Shown here piece by piece: positions 19,276-28,649 of a stretch of 64,000 nt of DNA. Below the pieces are notes generated by a model. That model was not told the DNA's origin. It ran no database searches and was given only the letters and a program-made list of their open reading frames with translations. Position 1 is the first letter of the stretch, and every line of letters begins with the position of its first letter. Made by a program: the position numbers and the translations under genes. The DNA comes from Thermoactinomyces sp. DSM 45892 (GTDB lineage: Bacteria > Bacillota > Bacilli > Thermoactinomycetales > Thermoactinomycetaceae), in assembly GCF_900107305.1 (NCBI RefSeq), contig NZ_FNPL01000002.1, forward strand, positions 186,001 to 250,000, read 5' to 3'.

Positions 19276-19352
19276 TGGTCGGGATGACACGATTCGAACG
19301 TGCGACCCCCTGGTCCCAAACCAGGTGCTCTACCAAGCTGAGCCACATCCCG
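19276..19352 (-). tRNA. tRNA-Pro (anticodon TGG)
   Basis: Full cloverleaf on the minus strand. Acceptor CGGGATG pairs with CATCCCG. There is a D-arm with GCTCAGCTTGGTAGAGC, anticodon stem CCTGG/CCAGG with loop containing TGG, T-arm GTTCGAATC, and encoded CCA at 19278-19276. The TGG anticodon reads proline codons. Confidence 0.95.
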
Positions 19353-19554
19353 ATATTCGTATGTACTATTTACAAGCGACATATAAAATCTTACCATCGT
19401 TACTTCATCTAGTCAATACTTAAATAGAAAAAATTGCTCATTTAGGTCAGATCAGTTATGATAAAATGGAATAAATTTGAGAATAAAATCTTTTGCTTAT
19501 GAATGGTATAGCTTCTTTTCCAATCAGGATATATTTTAAGGAAGGGGCTTTAAT

Positions 19555-19965
19555 GTGAAAACACATATTGAGATTGAAGTGCGTCCTACTGAAATTGATG
19601 CTATGGGTCATGTAAATAATGCGAAATATCTGGAGTACATGGAGTGGAGTCGAGAAGACTGGTACAACAAGGTGGGATTGCCTTTTGATGTATTTACAGA
19701 GATGAATGTAGGAACGGTGTCTGTAAATATTAATATCAATTATCGCAAAGAGGCAAAGCTAGGACAGCATCTTACGATATCTACGGAACCACTTCGGAAG
19801 GGGAAGACCAGCTTTGTACTGAAACATGAGATTTACAATCAAGATGGGGAACTTGTTGCAGATGCGCAAGTTGTTTCGGTTACCATCGACTTAGGTACTC
19901 GAAAAAGCGTATTACTTCCTGATGCTCTACAAACTCACTTTCCCGAATGTTGCAAAGCTACATAA
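19555..19965 (+). CDS. Acyl-CoA thioesterase of the 4HBT/YbgC hotdog family
   Basis: A 136-residue single hotdog-fold protein with the catalytic-region motif RPTEIDAMGHVNNAKYLEYMEWSRE at residues 10-34. Its Asp is in the position used by 4-hydroxybenzoyl-CoA thioesterases. GTG start 19555 follows AAGGAAGGGGC. Likely hydrolyses an acyl-CoA; substrate is not evident. Single gene between tRNA-Pro and a bidirectional terminator. Confidence 0.85.
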   Translation: MKTHIEIEVRPTEIDAMGHVNNAKYLEYMEWSREDWYNKVGLPFDVFTEMNVGTVSVNININYRKEAKLGQHLTISTEPLRKGKTSFVLKHEIYNQDGELVADAQVVSVTIDLGTRKSVLLPDALQTHFPECCKAT

Positions 19966-20012
19966 AATCAAAAAACGATGATGCTTTTTAGGAGCCTCAT
20001 CGTTTTTTGATT
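19966..20012. terminator. Bidirectional terminator
   Basis: Perfect 16-base arms AATCAAAAAACGATGA / TCATCGTTTTTTGATT with a 15-base loop, shared by the convergent thioesterase and DUF1128 genes. Confidence 0.85.
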
Positions 20013-20241
20013 AAGTATGTTTCTTCATATCGCGAAGCTCTTCTAAGATACCTTCGATTTCCATCATCGTAAGCTGACCTTGCTTCTTTTGAATCAATTG
20101 ATAGATTTCAAGAAGGTCTTGGAAATGAGAGAGTCGAAAGTCTTGTGGAGAAATGAGGGCTGCATTTACAAGTTTTAAGCTAGATTTGATCTCATCTACA
20201 ACCCAAATGAGATTTTCTTCCGATGCTATATGTCGATCCAT
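20011..20241 (-). CDS. UPF0435/DUF1128 family protein (YfkK-like)
   Basis: A 76-residue helical protein. The pattern EENLIWVVDEIKSSLKLVNAA, then FQDLLEIYQLIQKK and EIEGILEELRDMKK matches the small Bacillales family UPF0435. Function unknown. It is divergent from the DUF309 gene. Confidence 0.8.
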   Translation of the reverse strand: MDRHIASEENLIWVVDEIKSSLKLVNAALISPQDFRLSHFQDLLEIYQLIQKKQGQLTMMEIEGILEELRDMKKHT

Positions 20242-20310
20242 AGATGAATACTTCCTTTCTAATTTAACTATTTCTCATCATTGTAACATATGAGTAGAGG
20301 AGCTTGTCAG

Positions 20311-20712
20311 ATGAACCAAGAGTCTTGCCTATATCCCGATCTCTATGTTCGTTTTTTATATGAATTTCATGAGACGAGAGACTACTTTGAGTGCCATGAA
20401 TTACTAGAGGATTTATGGATGGAGGAGGCGAGGGAGCCGTTTTATCAAGGGCTGCTTCAAATTGCGGTTGGACTTTTTCATTATCGAAATGAAAACATAG
20501 GTGGCGCTCGAAAAATGTTTGATTTGGCGTTGCAAAAATTAGCTTACTATCCGAATCATTGGTTGGGAATTGATGTCGAGCAGACTCGTCAAGATGTATC
20601 TGTGATGAAGGGAAAAATCGAACAAGATCCATCTGTTCCGTTTGAGCCGATCGAGATCGTGATATGGGATGAAGTCTTACAAGAACTGGTTAATCATTTA
20701 AAAACCAAGTGA
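20311..20712 (+). CDS. DUF309 family protein (YpuF-like)
   Basis: A 133-residue helical protein with the DUF309 signature FHETRDYFECHELLEDLWME and YQGLLQIAVGLFHYRNEN. The conserved His/Glu/Cys cluster suggests metal binding but the role is unknown. ATG 20311 is used because AGAGGAGC precedes it; the in-frame ATG at 20290 lies in front of that ribosome site. The 3' end overlaps the convergent DUF218 gene by 15 bases. Confidence 0.88.
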   Translation: MNQESCLYPDLYVRFLYEFHETRDYFECHELLEDLWMEEAREPFYQGLLQIAVGLFHYRNENIGGARKMFDLALQKLAYYPNHWLGIDVEQTRQDVSVMKGKIEQDPSVPFEPIEIVIWDEVLQELVNHLKTK

Positions 20713-21279
20713 TTGCTTGATCAGAGCTAAGCTTTCTCTCGCTTTATGATAAGGCATAAACAAAACTTCGGAGTGGACAGGGGCGATGAGCGAATCGTTT
20801 AGTCCGGTTTGCTTCGCATATTGCAAAGCCCGGGTCATATGGTAATCATGTGTGATAATGACAATGTTATCGATCTGGGTACCTGTTAGTAATTTTTTTG
20901 TGTTCTCTAGATTTTGTTGGGTGTTTGAGGACTGATCTTCTAGCAAAACCCGCTCTTGAGGAACCTTTTTTTGTACAAGATACTCTTTCATCGCAAGGGC
21001 TTCCGTTACGCCTTCTTTTTCTAGACCGCCCGAAACAATGACATATTCTACTTTTTTATCTTGGTATAGTTTCGCCGCTACCTCTAATCGCTCGACTAGG
21101 GCAGGGCTTGGTTTCCCGTTCCACAATGCCGCTCCTAGCACCACTCCAGCATCTGCATGCGATGATGGAGTGGGGGTATCATCGTATTGGGATACCTTGA
21201 GATAGAAATAACCTATGATGAGAAGGAGAAGGAGGATAAAGGCTAGAGAAAACGTGAGGAACCATTTTGTTGTTGTCAT
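20698..21279 (-). CDS. DUF218/YdcF-SanA family membrane-anchored protein
   Basis: A 193-residue protein with one N-terminal transmembrane helix (about residues 7-27) and an extracytoplasmic DUF218 domain. Signature strands are AGVVLGAALWNGKPSPAL, YVIVSGG, LEDQSSNTQQNLENT and VIITHDYHMTRALQYA. Relatives ElyC and SanA affect envelope integrity and vancomycin sensitivity in enterobacteria. The enzymatic activity is unknown. Confidence 0.88.
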   Translation of the reverse strand: MTTTKWFLTFSLAFILLLLLIIGYFYLKVSQYDDTPTPSSHADAGVVLGAALWNGKPSPALVERLEVAAKLYQDKKVEYVIVSGGLEKEGVTEALAMKEYLVQKKVPQERVLLEDQSSNTQQNLENTKKLLTGTQIDNIVIITHDYHMTRALQYAKQTGLNDSLIAPVHSEVLFMPYHKARESLALIKQSLGF

Positions 21280-21316
21280 CTATTGCCTCCTAAACTGCTG
21301 TAGTAGGATATGAACA

Positions 21317-21628
21317 TTAGGTAAGTTGGCATTCGGATTGAAACGGCGGGTTCGGATGAGCGAGAATAAATTTTCCGTTATCCCGATTTAGATCGATGAT
21401 GAGTCCATCCATCCAAGCACGCTCAGAAGGGAGCCAAGTAAAGGGGATGTTTTTTATTTTTATGGATTCGAAATGAGGGGATACTTCCGTTAAATCGATA
21501 GCGAAGGATGGAGTTCCGCAACCAGAAGTGTGCGCCATCACACGAAAGGCTAGCGATTCGTCTGCGTGCTCTTGATGTAGAATATAAAGTAATTTTGCTA
21601 CGGCTAAGTCGGATATTTGTACCTTCAT
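21317..21628 (-). CDS. HesB/IscA-like protein (YqkB/YneR-type)
   Basis: A 103-residue protein with the HesB-like fold. It has one conserved Cys in HTSGCGTPSFAIDL near residue 37 but lacks the C-terminal CGCG pair of true A-type Fe-S carriers. That is typical of the YqkB/YneR branch. A role in Fe-S metabolism is not shown. It lies 37 bases upstream of the DUF218 gene on the same strand and may be co-transcribed with it. Confidence 0.75.
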   Translation of the reverse strand: MKVQISDLAVAKLLYILHQEHADESLAFRVMAHTSGCGTPSFAIDLTEVSPHFESIKIKNIPFTWLPSERAWMDGLIIDLNRDNGKFILAHPNPPFQSECQLT

Positions 21629-21761
21629 GGTAGACCTCCTGTCGAACTTTCTAGATGAAATGATAGCAGAAAATGAAAGGGAGGGGAAATCCGATGATTT
21701 CTACGTGGATGAGAATATGGTAAGATTAGGCTTGTAACCTTGTTAAGGAGGAGAATACATA

Positions 21762-22277
21762 ATGGCACAAGAACGTCATGGAGCAATTACATTTAAAGGG
21801 GGTCCTGTGACCCTAATAGGACCAGAGGTGAAAGTGGGCGATCAATCACCTGATTTCACCGTGCTGGCGAATGATTTATCCCCAGTAACGCTCGCTAGTT
21901 CAGCTGGACAAGTTCGCCTGATTAGCGTGGTCCCTTCTATAGATACAGGGGTATGCGATGCACAAACTCGCCGTTTCAATGAAGCAGCGGCTACATTAGA
22001 TAATGCTGTGGTATTAACAGTGAGTATGGATCTTCCATTTGCCCAGAAGCGTTGGTGTGCGGCGGCTGGCATTGATCAAGTGCAAACAGTGTCGGATCAT
22101 CGCGATGCTTCATTTGGTACAGCTTATGGTGTGCTAATCAAGGAACTTCGTTTATTAGCACGTGCTGTATTTGTAGTAGATCGTAATGACAAAGTCACCT
22201 ATGTGGAGTATGTTTCAGAAGCTACAAATCATCCAAATTATGAAGCGGCGATTGAAGCGGCTAAAAAAGCCCTATAA
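21762..22277 (+). CDS. tpx: Thiol peroxidase
   Basis: Atypical 2-Cys peroxiredoxin that reduces alkyl hydroperoxides using thioredoxin. The 171-residue protein has peroxidatic Cys65 in [17 protein letters not shown] and resolving Cys98 in [12 protein letters not shown], plus the Tpx N-terminus [12 protein letters not shown]. Ribosome site AAGGAGG precedes ATG 21762. It is a single gene with its own terminator. Confidence 0.96.
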   Translation: MAQERHGAITFKGGPVTLIGPEVKVGDQSPDFTVLANDLSPVTLASSAGQVRLISVVPSIDTGVCDAQTRRFNEAAATLDNAVVLTVSMDLPFAQKRWCAAAGIDQVQTVSDHRDASFGTAYGVLIKELRLLARAVFVVDRNDKVTYVEYVSEATNHPNYEAAIEAAKKAL

Positions 22278-22302
22278 GGATAAAAGAATATTGGATAGAG
22301 AG

Positions 22303-22336
22303 AAAGCTCAGTATTAGTAGATACTGGGCTTTTTCG
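22303..22336 (+). terminator. Terminator of tpx
   Basis: AAAGCTCAGTAT / ATACTGGGCTTT stem (one G-T pair) with a 6-base loop and T-run. Confidence 0.8.
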
Positions 22337-22422
22337 ATTTTATGACAAAATAGTGGGAATCATACTTTCTTTCTGTCTACTTACCTGATATATTGTCTAT
22401 ATATGGAAAACGAGGTGAGTTC

Positions 22423-22920
22423 ATGGAAGAACAATTAAAAGAACTTACGATGATGGTGAGAGCCATCTATGATCAACAACTAGTCATGAATGCCAAGATA
22501 GATGGATTAGATAAACGAGTTGGGAACATAGAAGATCGTTTGGACCGGATTGAAAACCGAATGGACAAGCTAGAAGTTCGAATGGATGGGTTGGAACAGC
22601 GAATGGACAAGCTAGAAGTTCGAATGGACGGCTTGGAACAGGGAATGGACAAGCTAGAAGTTCGAATGGACGGCTTGGAACAGGGAATGGATAAGCTTGA
22701 AGTTCGAATGGATCAAGTTGATTACATCGCAGAGAATTTAACACAAGGCACCCATAATCTAGAAGTCAAAGTAGATCGAGCGGTAGGTTTGCTCGACCAA
22801 AAAGTGACTCACATCGAGCAGGAAGGAACGGATACGCAGGAAAGACTCAAATATATTCGAACCGTTCTTATTCGCCATGATGAGGAAATCCTAGCGCTTG
22901 GTTTAAAACGGTCTGTATAA
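22423..22920 (+). CDS. Coiled-coil protein with tandem 14-residue repeats
   Basis: A 165-residue protein that is almost entirely heptad-repeat coiled coil. The centre consists of near-identical repeats of MDKLEVRMDGLEQ plus R or G, two heptads each, flanked by related units (VGNIEDRLDRIENR). A shorter helical tail ends RHDEEILALGLKRSV. ATG 22423 follows GAGGTGAG. No membrane segment or enzyme motif. Similar proteins occur in Bacillales and are uncharacterised; a structural or oligomerising role is inference. Confidence 0.8.
   Translation: MEEQLKELTMMVRAIYDQQLVMNAKIDGLDKRVGNIEDRLDRIENRMDKLEVRMDGLEQRMDKLEVRMDGLEQGMDKLEVRMDGLEQGMDKLEVRMDQVDYIAENLTQGTHNLEVKVDRAVGLLDQKVTHIEQEGTDTQERLKYIRTVLIRHDEEILALGLKRSV
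22558..22716 (+). repeat. 42-bp in-frame tandem repeats
   Basis: About 3.8 copies of a 42-base unit beginning CGAATGGACAAGCTAGAAG, at 22558, 22600, 22642 and 22684. Copies are nearly identical at DNA level, so recent expansion or contraction by slippage is likely. Confidence 0.85.
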
Positions 22921-23003
22921 GAGTATATTACAGAACTTTGCTGACTGAAAGTCGTGATTGTATCAAATTTCCAAACTAGCTAAGTAGACTCTAACATACT
23001 CAT

Positions 23004-23037
23004 ACCCCTACTCATTCTACTTAGAATGAGTAGGGGT
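23004..23037. terminator. Hairpin overlapping the end of the DUF4440-like gene
   Basis: Perfect 15-base arms ACCCCTACTCATTCT / AGAATGAGTAGGGGT with a 4-base loop. The stop codon of the minus-strand gene lies in the stem. Confidence 0.65.
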
Positions 23038-23373
23038 TCCTTGATGAAAGACCATCTTCCATTTCCCGTTGAACTGCTTCCAAATGGAGCTACGTAATGT
23101 GCTTTGCTCTCGTATTTCATCATGAATATGATACGTTATCATAACGACATCATCTGCTAATGGATGAAGTTGAAACTGAGTAGGCGTTAGTTTCCGGGTA
23201 TCACGAGTGCCAACTACATCATAATCCTTCCTTACCCACACATTGCCCGAACTACCAAATTCAAAATAGGCATCAGATAGATATTCTGCATAAAGTTCTT
23301 TCGTTGGTTTAAGCAGTGTTGTTTCTAGTTCGAATAGGTACTTTTCTAAAAGTGTTAGGTCAGTATTTTGCAT
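23017..23373 (-). CDS. NTF2-like/DUF4440 family protein
   Basis: A 118-residue protein with the cone-shaped NTF2-like fold. It has an N-terminal helix LLEKYLFELETTLL, then LSDAYFEFGSSGNVWVRKD, and C-terminal strands RSSIWKQFNGKWKMVFHQGTP. These stand-alone proteins usually have no proven activity. Single gene. Confidence 0.8.
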   Translation of the reverse strand: MQNTDLTLLEKYLFELETTLLKPTKELYAEYLSDAYFEFGSSGNVWVRKDYDVVGTRDTRKLTPTQFQLHPLADDVVMITYHIHDEIREQSTLRSSIWKQFNGKWKMVFHQGTPTHSK

Positions 23374-23400
23374 TGATGATGACAGCCCCCTCTTTATAAC

Positions 23401-23438
23401 AAACAGCCTCCTTCACATTTTTTGAAAGAGGCTGTTTT
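23401..23438 (-). terminator. Terminator of acnA
   Basis: AAACAGCCTC / GAGGCTGTTT stem downstream of acnA on the minus strand, followed by TGTT. Confidence 0.7.
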
Positions 23439-23470
23439 CGTGAAATCATACAATATGGTGAAGTGAAAGC

Positions 23471-26185
23471 TTACACGTTTACTTCTGTACTCAGGATCTG
23501 ACGAAGTACAGTTTGCAAGATACCACCATTACGGTAATACTCCACGTCGACTACGCTATCCAGACGTGCTTTTGCATCAAATTCTACAATAGAACCATCT
23601 GCTTTCGTTACGCGAATTTGCAAGATTTGACCCGGTTCCACTTGATCGTTTAGACCCGGAATATCAATGATCTCTTCACCTGTTAGATTGAGAGACTTCC
23701 AAGAGACACCGTTTGTGAACTCTAGAGGAAGTACACCCATACCTACTAAGTTACTGCGATGGATCCGCTCGAAGCTCTCAGCGATGACGGCTTTGACGCC
23801 AAGTAGATTGGTACCTTTTGCTGCCCAGTCACGGGAGCTACCTGTACCGTACTCTTTACCGGCGAAGATGACGAGTGGAATACCTGCTTCTTGATACTTC
23901 ATGGAAGCGTCATAGATCGAAGTTACTTGACCTGTAGGAACATGCTTCGTGACGCCGCCTTCTGAACCCGGTACCATTAGGTTACGTAGACGAATGTTGG
24001 CAAATGTTCCGCGGGTCATCACTTGGTCATTACCACGACGGGCACCATACGAGTTAAAGTCTTTTATATCCACATGGTTGGCTTGCAAGAGCTGCCCAGC
24101 TGGACTAGATGGCTTGATATTACCTGCTGGTGAGATATGGTCGGTTGTGACGGAATCTCCAAGTAGTGCAAGCACACGAGCACCTTGGATGTTTTGGATT
24201 GGCTCCACATCCGCAGAGAGGTTCTGGAAGAATGGAGGCTCTTGGATATAGGTAGAGTCTGCATCCCAATCATAAAGCGTGCCTTCTGGAGCAGGGATTT
24301 GGTTCCAACGCTCATTAGCATCAAATACTTTGCCATATTGCTCGATAAACTGCTCACGAGAGATCGCTTCGGACAATACTTGGCTTACTTCAGCAGAGGA
24401 TGGCCAGATATCTTTGAGGAAAACAGGTTTTCCGTCTTTATCTGTGCCGATTGCTTCGGTTGCAAAATCGATATCTACTGTACCTGCCAATGCATAAGCC
24501 ACTACAAGCGGTGGAGAAGCCAAGTAGTTTGCTTTTACAGATGGATGTACACGACCTTCGAAGTTACGGTTTCCAGAGAGCACGGAAGCGACGGTTAGAT
24601 CATTGGACTCAATCGCATGACCGATATGATCTTCTAATGGGCCGGAGTTACCGATACAAGTGGCACATCCGTAGCCGGCAACATGGAAGCCAAGTTTCTC
24701 AAGGGATTCAAGTAGATTGGACTTCACTAAGTAGTCGGTTACGACCTTTGAACCAGGTGTGAGCGAGCTTTTTACAAATGGTTTTACTTGAAGCCCAAGT
24801 TCAACAGCCTTTTTCGCTACTAAACCAGCACCAAGCATAACGCTTGGATTAGAGGTGTTGGTGCAACTTGTGATGGCTGCGATTACCACGGAGCCTGTTG
24901 TCAGTTCGAATGATTCACCGTTTGGAGCTGTTACATTAGCTTTTTTCGCGATTTGCTCATCCGTTAAACCGAATCCACGATCTTCTACTGGCTTTTTAAG
25001 GGTTTCGTTCCATTCTTGTTTCATATTAGAAAGCTCTACACGATCTTGTGGACGCTTTGGACCTGATAAACTTGGTACAACTGTGCTAAGGTCTAGTTCA
25101 ACCATATCTGTGAAGACTGGGTCTGGTGTTTCATCTGTACGGAACATACCTTGAGCGGTGTAGTACTCTTTTACGAGTTGAACAAGCTCTTCATCACGGC
25201 CGGTGTTTCGTAGATAGTTCAATGTTTCTTCGTCGATTGGGAAGAAGCCCATCGTTGCACCGTATTCAGGAGCCATGTTTGCTACGGTAGCACGGTCGGC
25301 TAAGCTGATGCTGGAGAGACCTGAACCATAGAACTCAACGAATTTGCCAACTACTCCTTTTTTACGAAGCATTTCCGTTACGGTTAAAGCTAAGTCGGTT
25401 GCAGTTGCGCCATCGGCTAGCTTTCCGGTTAATTTGAAGCCGATTACATCTGGCATGAGGAAGTAGAGAGGTTGACCGAGCATACCTGCTTCCGCTTCAA
25501 TTCCACCAACGCCCCAACCGAGTACACCAAGACCGTTAATCATCGTGGTATGGGAGTCAGTACCTACTAGGGAGTCTGGGAAAGCGATGGTTTCGCCATT
25601 TTCTTCACGTGTCGCTACTACAGTTGCCAAGTATTCAAGGTTTACTTGGTGGACGATTCCGGTAGCAGGTGGTACAGCACGGAAGTTCGTGAAAGAGTCT
25701 TTAGCCCAACGAAGCAGACGGTAGCGTTCTTCGTTTCGCTCAAATTCGCGTTGCATGTTATATTCGAGTGAGTCAGGTGTTCCTGCTCTATCTACCATGA
25801 CGGAGTGGTCGATCACAAGATCAACTGGGATAAGTGGGTTAATGCGTTCTGGGTTTCCACCTACACGCTCCATAGCAGATCGAAGAGCAGCAAGGTCGAC
25901 CACGGCAGGAACCCCTGTGAAGTCTTGTAATACAATTCGTGCTGGTTTAAAAGCAATTTCTTTGTCTGACGAAGCAGTATCCCAATTGGCAAGTTGTTCT
26001 ACGTGTTCTTTGGTAACTGCTTTTCCATCATGTTGGCGTACAGCGGCTTCTAAAAGAACTTTGATGGAAAAAGGAAGTTTAGAAATATTTCCGATTCCTT
26101 GCTCTTCTAACGTACCTAGGCGATAGTAAGTAAAATCTTTTCCATTTACGGTTAGTTTTGAGCGAGATTGAAAGAGATCTGACAT
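23471..26185 (-). CDS. acnA: Aconitate hydratase
   Basis: Isomerises citrate to isocitrate through cis-aconitate with a [4Fe-4S] cluster; also an iron-responsive RNA-binding protein in Bacillus. The 904-residue length is typical of AcnA/IRP1. Cluster ligands are in [12 protein letters not shown] and [13 protein letters not shown]. Substrate residues lie in [18 protein letters not shown] and [12 protein letters not shown]. It starts at 26185 behind AAAGGAGGC on the minus strand. It is divergent from an IclR-type regulator, and the two share a TGAAAC operator motif, suggesting control by that regulator. Confidence 0.96.
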   Translation of the reverse strand: MSDLFQSRSKLTVNGKDFTYYRLGTLEEQGIGNISKLPFSIKVLLEAAVRQHDGKAVTKEHVEQLANWDTASSDKEIAFKPARIVLQDFTGVPAVVDLAALRSAMERVGGNPERINPLIPVDLVIDHSVMVDRAGTPDSLEYNMQREFERNEERYRLLRWAKDSFTNFRAVPPATGIVHQVNLEYLATVVATREENGETIAFPDSLVGTDSHTTMINGLGVLGWGVGGIEAEAGMLGQPLYFLMPDVIGFKLTGKLADGATATDLALTVTEMLRKKGVVGKFVEFYGSGLSSISLADRATVANMAPEYGATMGFFPIDEETLNYLRNTGRDEELVQLVKEYYTAQGMFRTDETPDPVFTDMVELDLSTVVPSLSGPKRPQDRVELSNMKQEWNETLKKPVEDRGFGLTDEQIAKKANVTAPNGESFELTTGSVVIAAITSCTNTSNPSVMLGAGLVAKKAVELGLQVKPFVKSSLTPGSKVVTDYLVKSNLLESLEKLGFHVAGYGCATCIGNSGPLEDHIGHAIESNDLTVASVLSGNRNFEGRVHPSVKANYLASPPLVVAYALAGTVDIDFATEAIGTDKDGKPVFLKDIWPSSAEVSQVLSEAISREQFIEQYGKVFDANERWNQIPAPEGTLYDWDADSTYIQEPPFFQNLSADVEPIQNIQGARVLALLGDSVTTDHISPAGNIKPSSPAGQLLQANHVDIKDFNSYGARRGNDQVMTRGTFANIRLRNLMVPGSEGGVTKHVPTGQVTSIYDASMKYQEAGIPLVIFAGKEYGTGSSRDWAAKGTNLLGVKAVIAESFERIHRSNLVGMGVLPLEFTNGVSWKSLNLTGEEIIDIPGLNDQVEPGQILQIRVTKADGSIVEFDAKARLDSVVDVEYYRNGGILQTVLRQILSTEVNV

Positions 26186-26247
26186 TGAAAAGCCTCCTTT
26201 ATCAAAATGGCAATAAATAAGTTTGTTTGTTATTTCGTTTCACCAGA

Positions 26248-26262
26248 TGAAACAGCGTTTCT
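26248..26262. promoter_or_regulatory. Candidate IclR operator at the acnA promoter
   Basis: TGAAACAGCGTTTCT, a 6-3-6 dyad with one mismatch. It lies 13 bases downstream of a minus-strand TATAAT box (26281-26276), near the expected transcription start of acnA. Confidence 0.55.
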
Positions 26263-26376
26263 TTTTTCAGTACTCATTATACAACTAACGAAACGAAATT
26301 GTATAGTCTTTTATCTAGATAGAATAAGAATATTTTTAGTCCCTTCCTAATCTGTATACAAAGCAGTATAATAAAA

Positions 26377-26391
26377 TGAAACATTGTTTCA
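26377..26391. promoter_or_regulatory. Candidate IclR operator at its own promoter
   Basis: Perfect 6-3-6 dyad TGAAACATTGTTTCA, four bases after a plus-strand TATAAT box (26367-26372). This matches autorepression typical of IclR-family proteins. Confidence 0.6.
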
Positions 26392-26412
26392 AATTTGGAA
26401 TGAGGGACAAGG

Positions 26413-27153
26413 ATGGAAGAGAAAAAGACCACAACCAGAGCGGCAGAGAGAGCGTTAGATATCCTCCTTTGCTTTGTGGGGAAACCAGAATTAGCGATGA
26501 GAGAGATTGTGGAGAAAACAGAATTGAGTAAGAGTACGGTCTTTCGTCTACTCGCTACCTTGGAAGCAAAAGGCTTTGTCAAACGTGATGCTGACACCGA
26601 GAAGTATAGCTTGGGCTTTCGAATTTGGGAGTTAGCGAATCATATTAATCGTTCTGATGATCCTGCCATTTTGTTCCTTCCGGAGATGGAGCGTCTCCGA
26701 GATGATATTGATGAAACGGTTAGTTTATATGTGCGAGATGGCTTGGAGCGTGTACGGATTCAAGCGGTGGAGAGTCAGCAGGCGATTCGCCGAGTGGCCC
26801 CGATCGGCGCGCGACTTCCGCTATCGGTAGGTGCATCCAGTAAAGTGATCGTAGCTTATACAGAAGGTGATTTGTTAGGAAAAGTTCTTTCCGATCCTAT
26901 GTGGCCTGCCGGGATTGACCGAGACTTATACATAAAGCAATTACAAGAAATTCGCGCACAGGGATTTGCGATTAGCATGGAAGAACGAGAAGCGGGAACA
27001 GCGGCTGTCTCCGTGGCGATTCGCAGCCGAGCAGGCAACCTTGTTGCGGCTCTTGTCTTATCAGGGCCCATCTCACGAATGAATGAAGAGCAGATGATTC
27101 GATATGTACCTCGTCTTGTGAAAGCGGCAGAGGAGATGGGAAAGCTAGTTTAA
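26413..27153 (+). CDS. IclR-family transcriptional regulator
   Basis: A 246-residue regulator. The N-terminal winged helix is at about residues 10-65 (AERALDILLCFVGKPELAMREI, over 20 residues in nature and quoted here only to position 22, then ELSKSTVFRLLATLEAKGFV). A C-terminal IclR effector domain carries RIQAVESQQAIRR, GARLPLSVGASSK and the late MEEREAGTAAVSVAIR. The effector is unknown. Divergent orientation from acnA with matching dyads in both promoters suggests it controls aconitase and itself. Confidence 0.9.
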   Translation: MEEKKTTTRAAERALDILLCFVGKPELAMREIVEKTELSKSTVFRLLATLEAKGFVKRDADTEKYSLGFRIWELANHINRSDDPAILFLPEMERLRDDIDETVSLYVRDGLERVRIQAVESQQAIRRVAPIGARLPLSVGASSKVIVAYTEGDLLGKVLSDPMWPAGIDRDLYIKQLQEIRAQGFAISMEEREAGTAAVSVAIRSRAGNLVAALVLSGPISRMNEEQMIRYVPRLVKAAEEMGKLV

Positions 27154-27300
27154 GATTAACATATACAAACGAATCCCCCTGAATACACGTAATCGTCAAT
27201 TTGAGGGATTGGTTACTCTGTCGCTTAAAAGAAACCGAAAACGATTCGTAGACGTTCTTTCTTGATTTGGATACAATATAATGGTGGAGGAGGGATATAC

Positions 27301-27741
27301 ATGTCACAAAACTTTTATTTTCAACAAATGCAGATGATGGTTCAACCGATGCGAGATGAGCTAACTCGAATTGGTGTAAAAGAATTACGCACCCCCGAAG
27401 AAGTGAAGGAAGCATTCCAAGGTGAGGCAGCTAAAGGAACTTCTTTAGTGGTTGTAAACTCGGTTTGTGGTTGTGCGGCAGGACTTGCTCGTCCAGCAGT
27501 AGCCGAATCTTTGAAACATGAGAAAACCCCCGATCATCTTTATACGGTGTTCGCTGGTCAAGATAAAGAAGCAACTGCGGAAGCACGTCAATATTTCGAG
27601 GGCCAACCACCTTCCTCGCCTTCTTTTGTTATCTTAAAAGACGGTAAATTAGTACATATGATTCATCGTCATGAGATCGAAGGCGTTTCATTGGAAGAGA
27701 TCGCGGCGAATCTAACCAATGCTTACAACCAATATTGCTAG
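27301..27741 (+). CDS. Bacilliredoxin BrxA/BrxB family
   Basis: Removes bacillithiol from S-bacillithiolated proteins in the cytoplasm. The 146-residue thioredoxin-fold protein has the hallmark CGC active site (Cys56, Cys58) in VVNSVCGCAAGLARPA and ends in a Cys. Start ATG 27301 follows GGAGGAGGG; an upstream in-frame start at 27262 includes the ribosome site and is rejected. This implies the host makes bacillithiol, typical of Bacillales. I cannot separate BrxA from BrxB. Confidence 0.93.
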   Translation: MSQNFYFQQMQMMVQPMRDELTRIGVKELRTPEEVKEAFQGEAAKGTSLVVVNSVCGCAAGLARPAVAESLKHEKTPDHLYTVFAGQDKEATAEARQYFEGQPPSSPSFVILKDGKLVHMIHRHEIEGVSLEEIAANLTNAYNQYC

Positions 27742-27756
27742 TCAATGCGAGAGGTC

Positions 27757-27790
27757 CCCAGTAGAGGTATAGTATTCTACTGGGTTTTTT
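27757..27790 (+). terminator. Terminator of the bacilliredoxin gene
   Basis: CCCAGTAGA / TCTACTGGG with a 10-base loop and six T. Confidence 0.88.
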
Positions 27791-27890
27791 ATATTAGTAA
27801 CAGAGATCAACGGTACTATACTAAAAAAACAATCTTTTTGATATAATCAAAACTAATGAAAATACAGAAATTTGTTTTCGGGAGGACTAT

Positions 27891-28577
27891 ATGCGGGTGA
27901 ATAGGTTGATTTTAGGTGCATTAATGGCGAGTCTATGTGCTATCGCTATCGGTTGTGGAACGGAGGCAGCCAAGTCAGAGAAACCAAAGGAGGAGCAAGC
28001 CACGGTCCAGAAAGTAGAGGATCGTGATCCAGTAGCACTTCATGAGCCGAAGGTGGAGAAGTATTTAAACAAGGTAACCGAGGTGGATCTGTTTCAACTA
28101 TCGAATGAAGAGCAGACTCTATATGATCAATTAAAAAAGAAGTTTGATTATGCCTTATTAAAAGGTGTTGATCCCATTACCCAAACTAAACTGCTTATCC
28201 ACGCTCAGGGAATGGGAGACCACGGTTTAGAATATGATCTTTACCTGCCTACAGCAATGAAAGACGAAGTCCTATTTAAAGCCGACAAAGATCAAATGCT
28301 ATCGGCACCTGCCACACGCGCGGCTTATGTAAAGAAGAAATCAGATCCGAAAGTGATGGAAAAAGCAAAGTCATTAAGTAAGGCAAAGATAAGAGCAGTT
28401 TACCATAAAGACTCCATCCCGCCCATTATTCAGGTTGTATATGAAGCGGTTGGCCAGGATAAAGGGAATTATCTGGCATTCCGAGAGTATGAAGGGATTT
28501 GGAGGATGGAATTTGATCTAAATACAGGCTTTAGTAATGACGTGGATGATGAGGATGGTGTGCAAGACGAATCTTAA
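27891..28577 (+). CDS. Predicted lipoprotein of unknown function
   Basis: A 228-residue secreted protein with a type II signal peptide. A basic N-terminus and hydrophobic core lead to lipobox AIGC, with Cys22 as the lipidated residue. A charged Lys/Glu linker follows, then a domain with DLFQLSNEEQTLYDQLKKKFDY and a C-terminal acidic tail (DVDDEDGVQDES). I do not recognise the domain. It starts at ATG 27891 behind GGGAGGA. It stands directly before the regulatory block of the biosynthetic cluster but has its own terminator. Confidence 0.8.
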   Translation: MRVNRLILGALMASLCAIAIGCGTEAAKSEKPKEEQATVQKVEDRDPVALHEPKVEKYLNKVTEVDLFQLSNEEQTLYDQLKKKFDYALLKGVDPITQTKLLIHAQGMGDHGLEYDLYLPTAMKDEVLFKADKDQMLSAPATRAAYVKKKSDPKVMEKAKSLSKAKIRAVYHKDSIPPIIQVVYEAVGQDKGNYLAFREYEGIWRMEFDLNTGFSNDVDDEDGVQDES

Positions 28578-28582
28578 AGAGG

Positions 28583-28614
28583 TGGCTTTAGTCTAAATGG
28601 GCTAAAGCCATTTA
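28583..28614 (+). terminator. Terminator of the lipoprotein gene
   Basis: TGGCTTTAG / CTAAAGCCA perfect stem, 10-base loop, TTTAT tail. Confidence 0.75.
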
Positions 28615-28649
28615 TGTGTACAGAGAATCACTCGTAAAAGTTAGGATAA

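Noticed and set aside
24064-25154. Several open frames of 97-137 codons opposite acnA
   Set aside because: They are antisense shadows of a highly conserved gene, with no ribosome sites or domain content.
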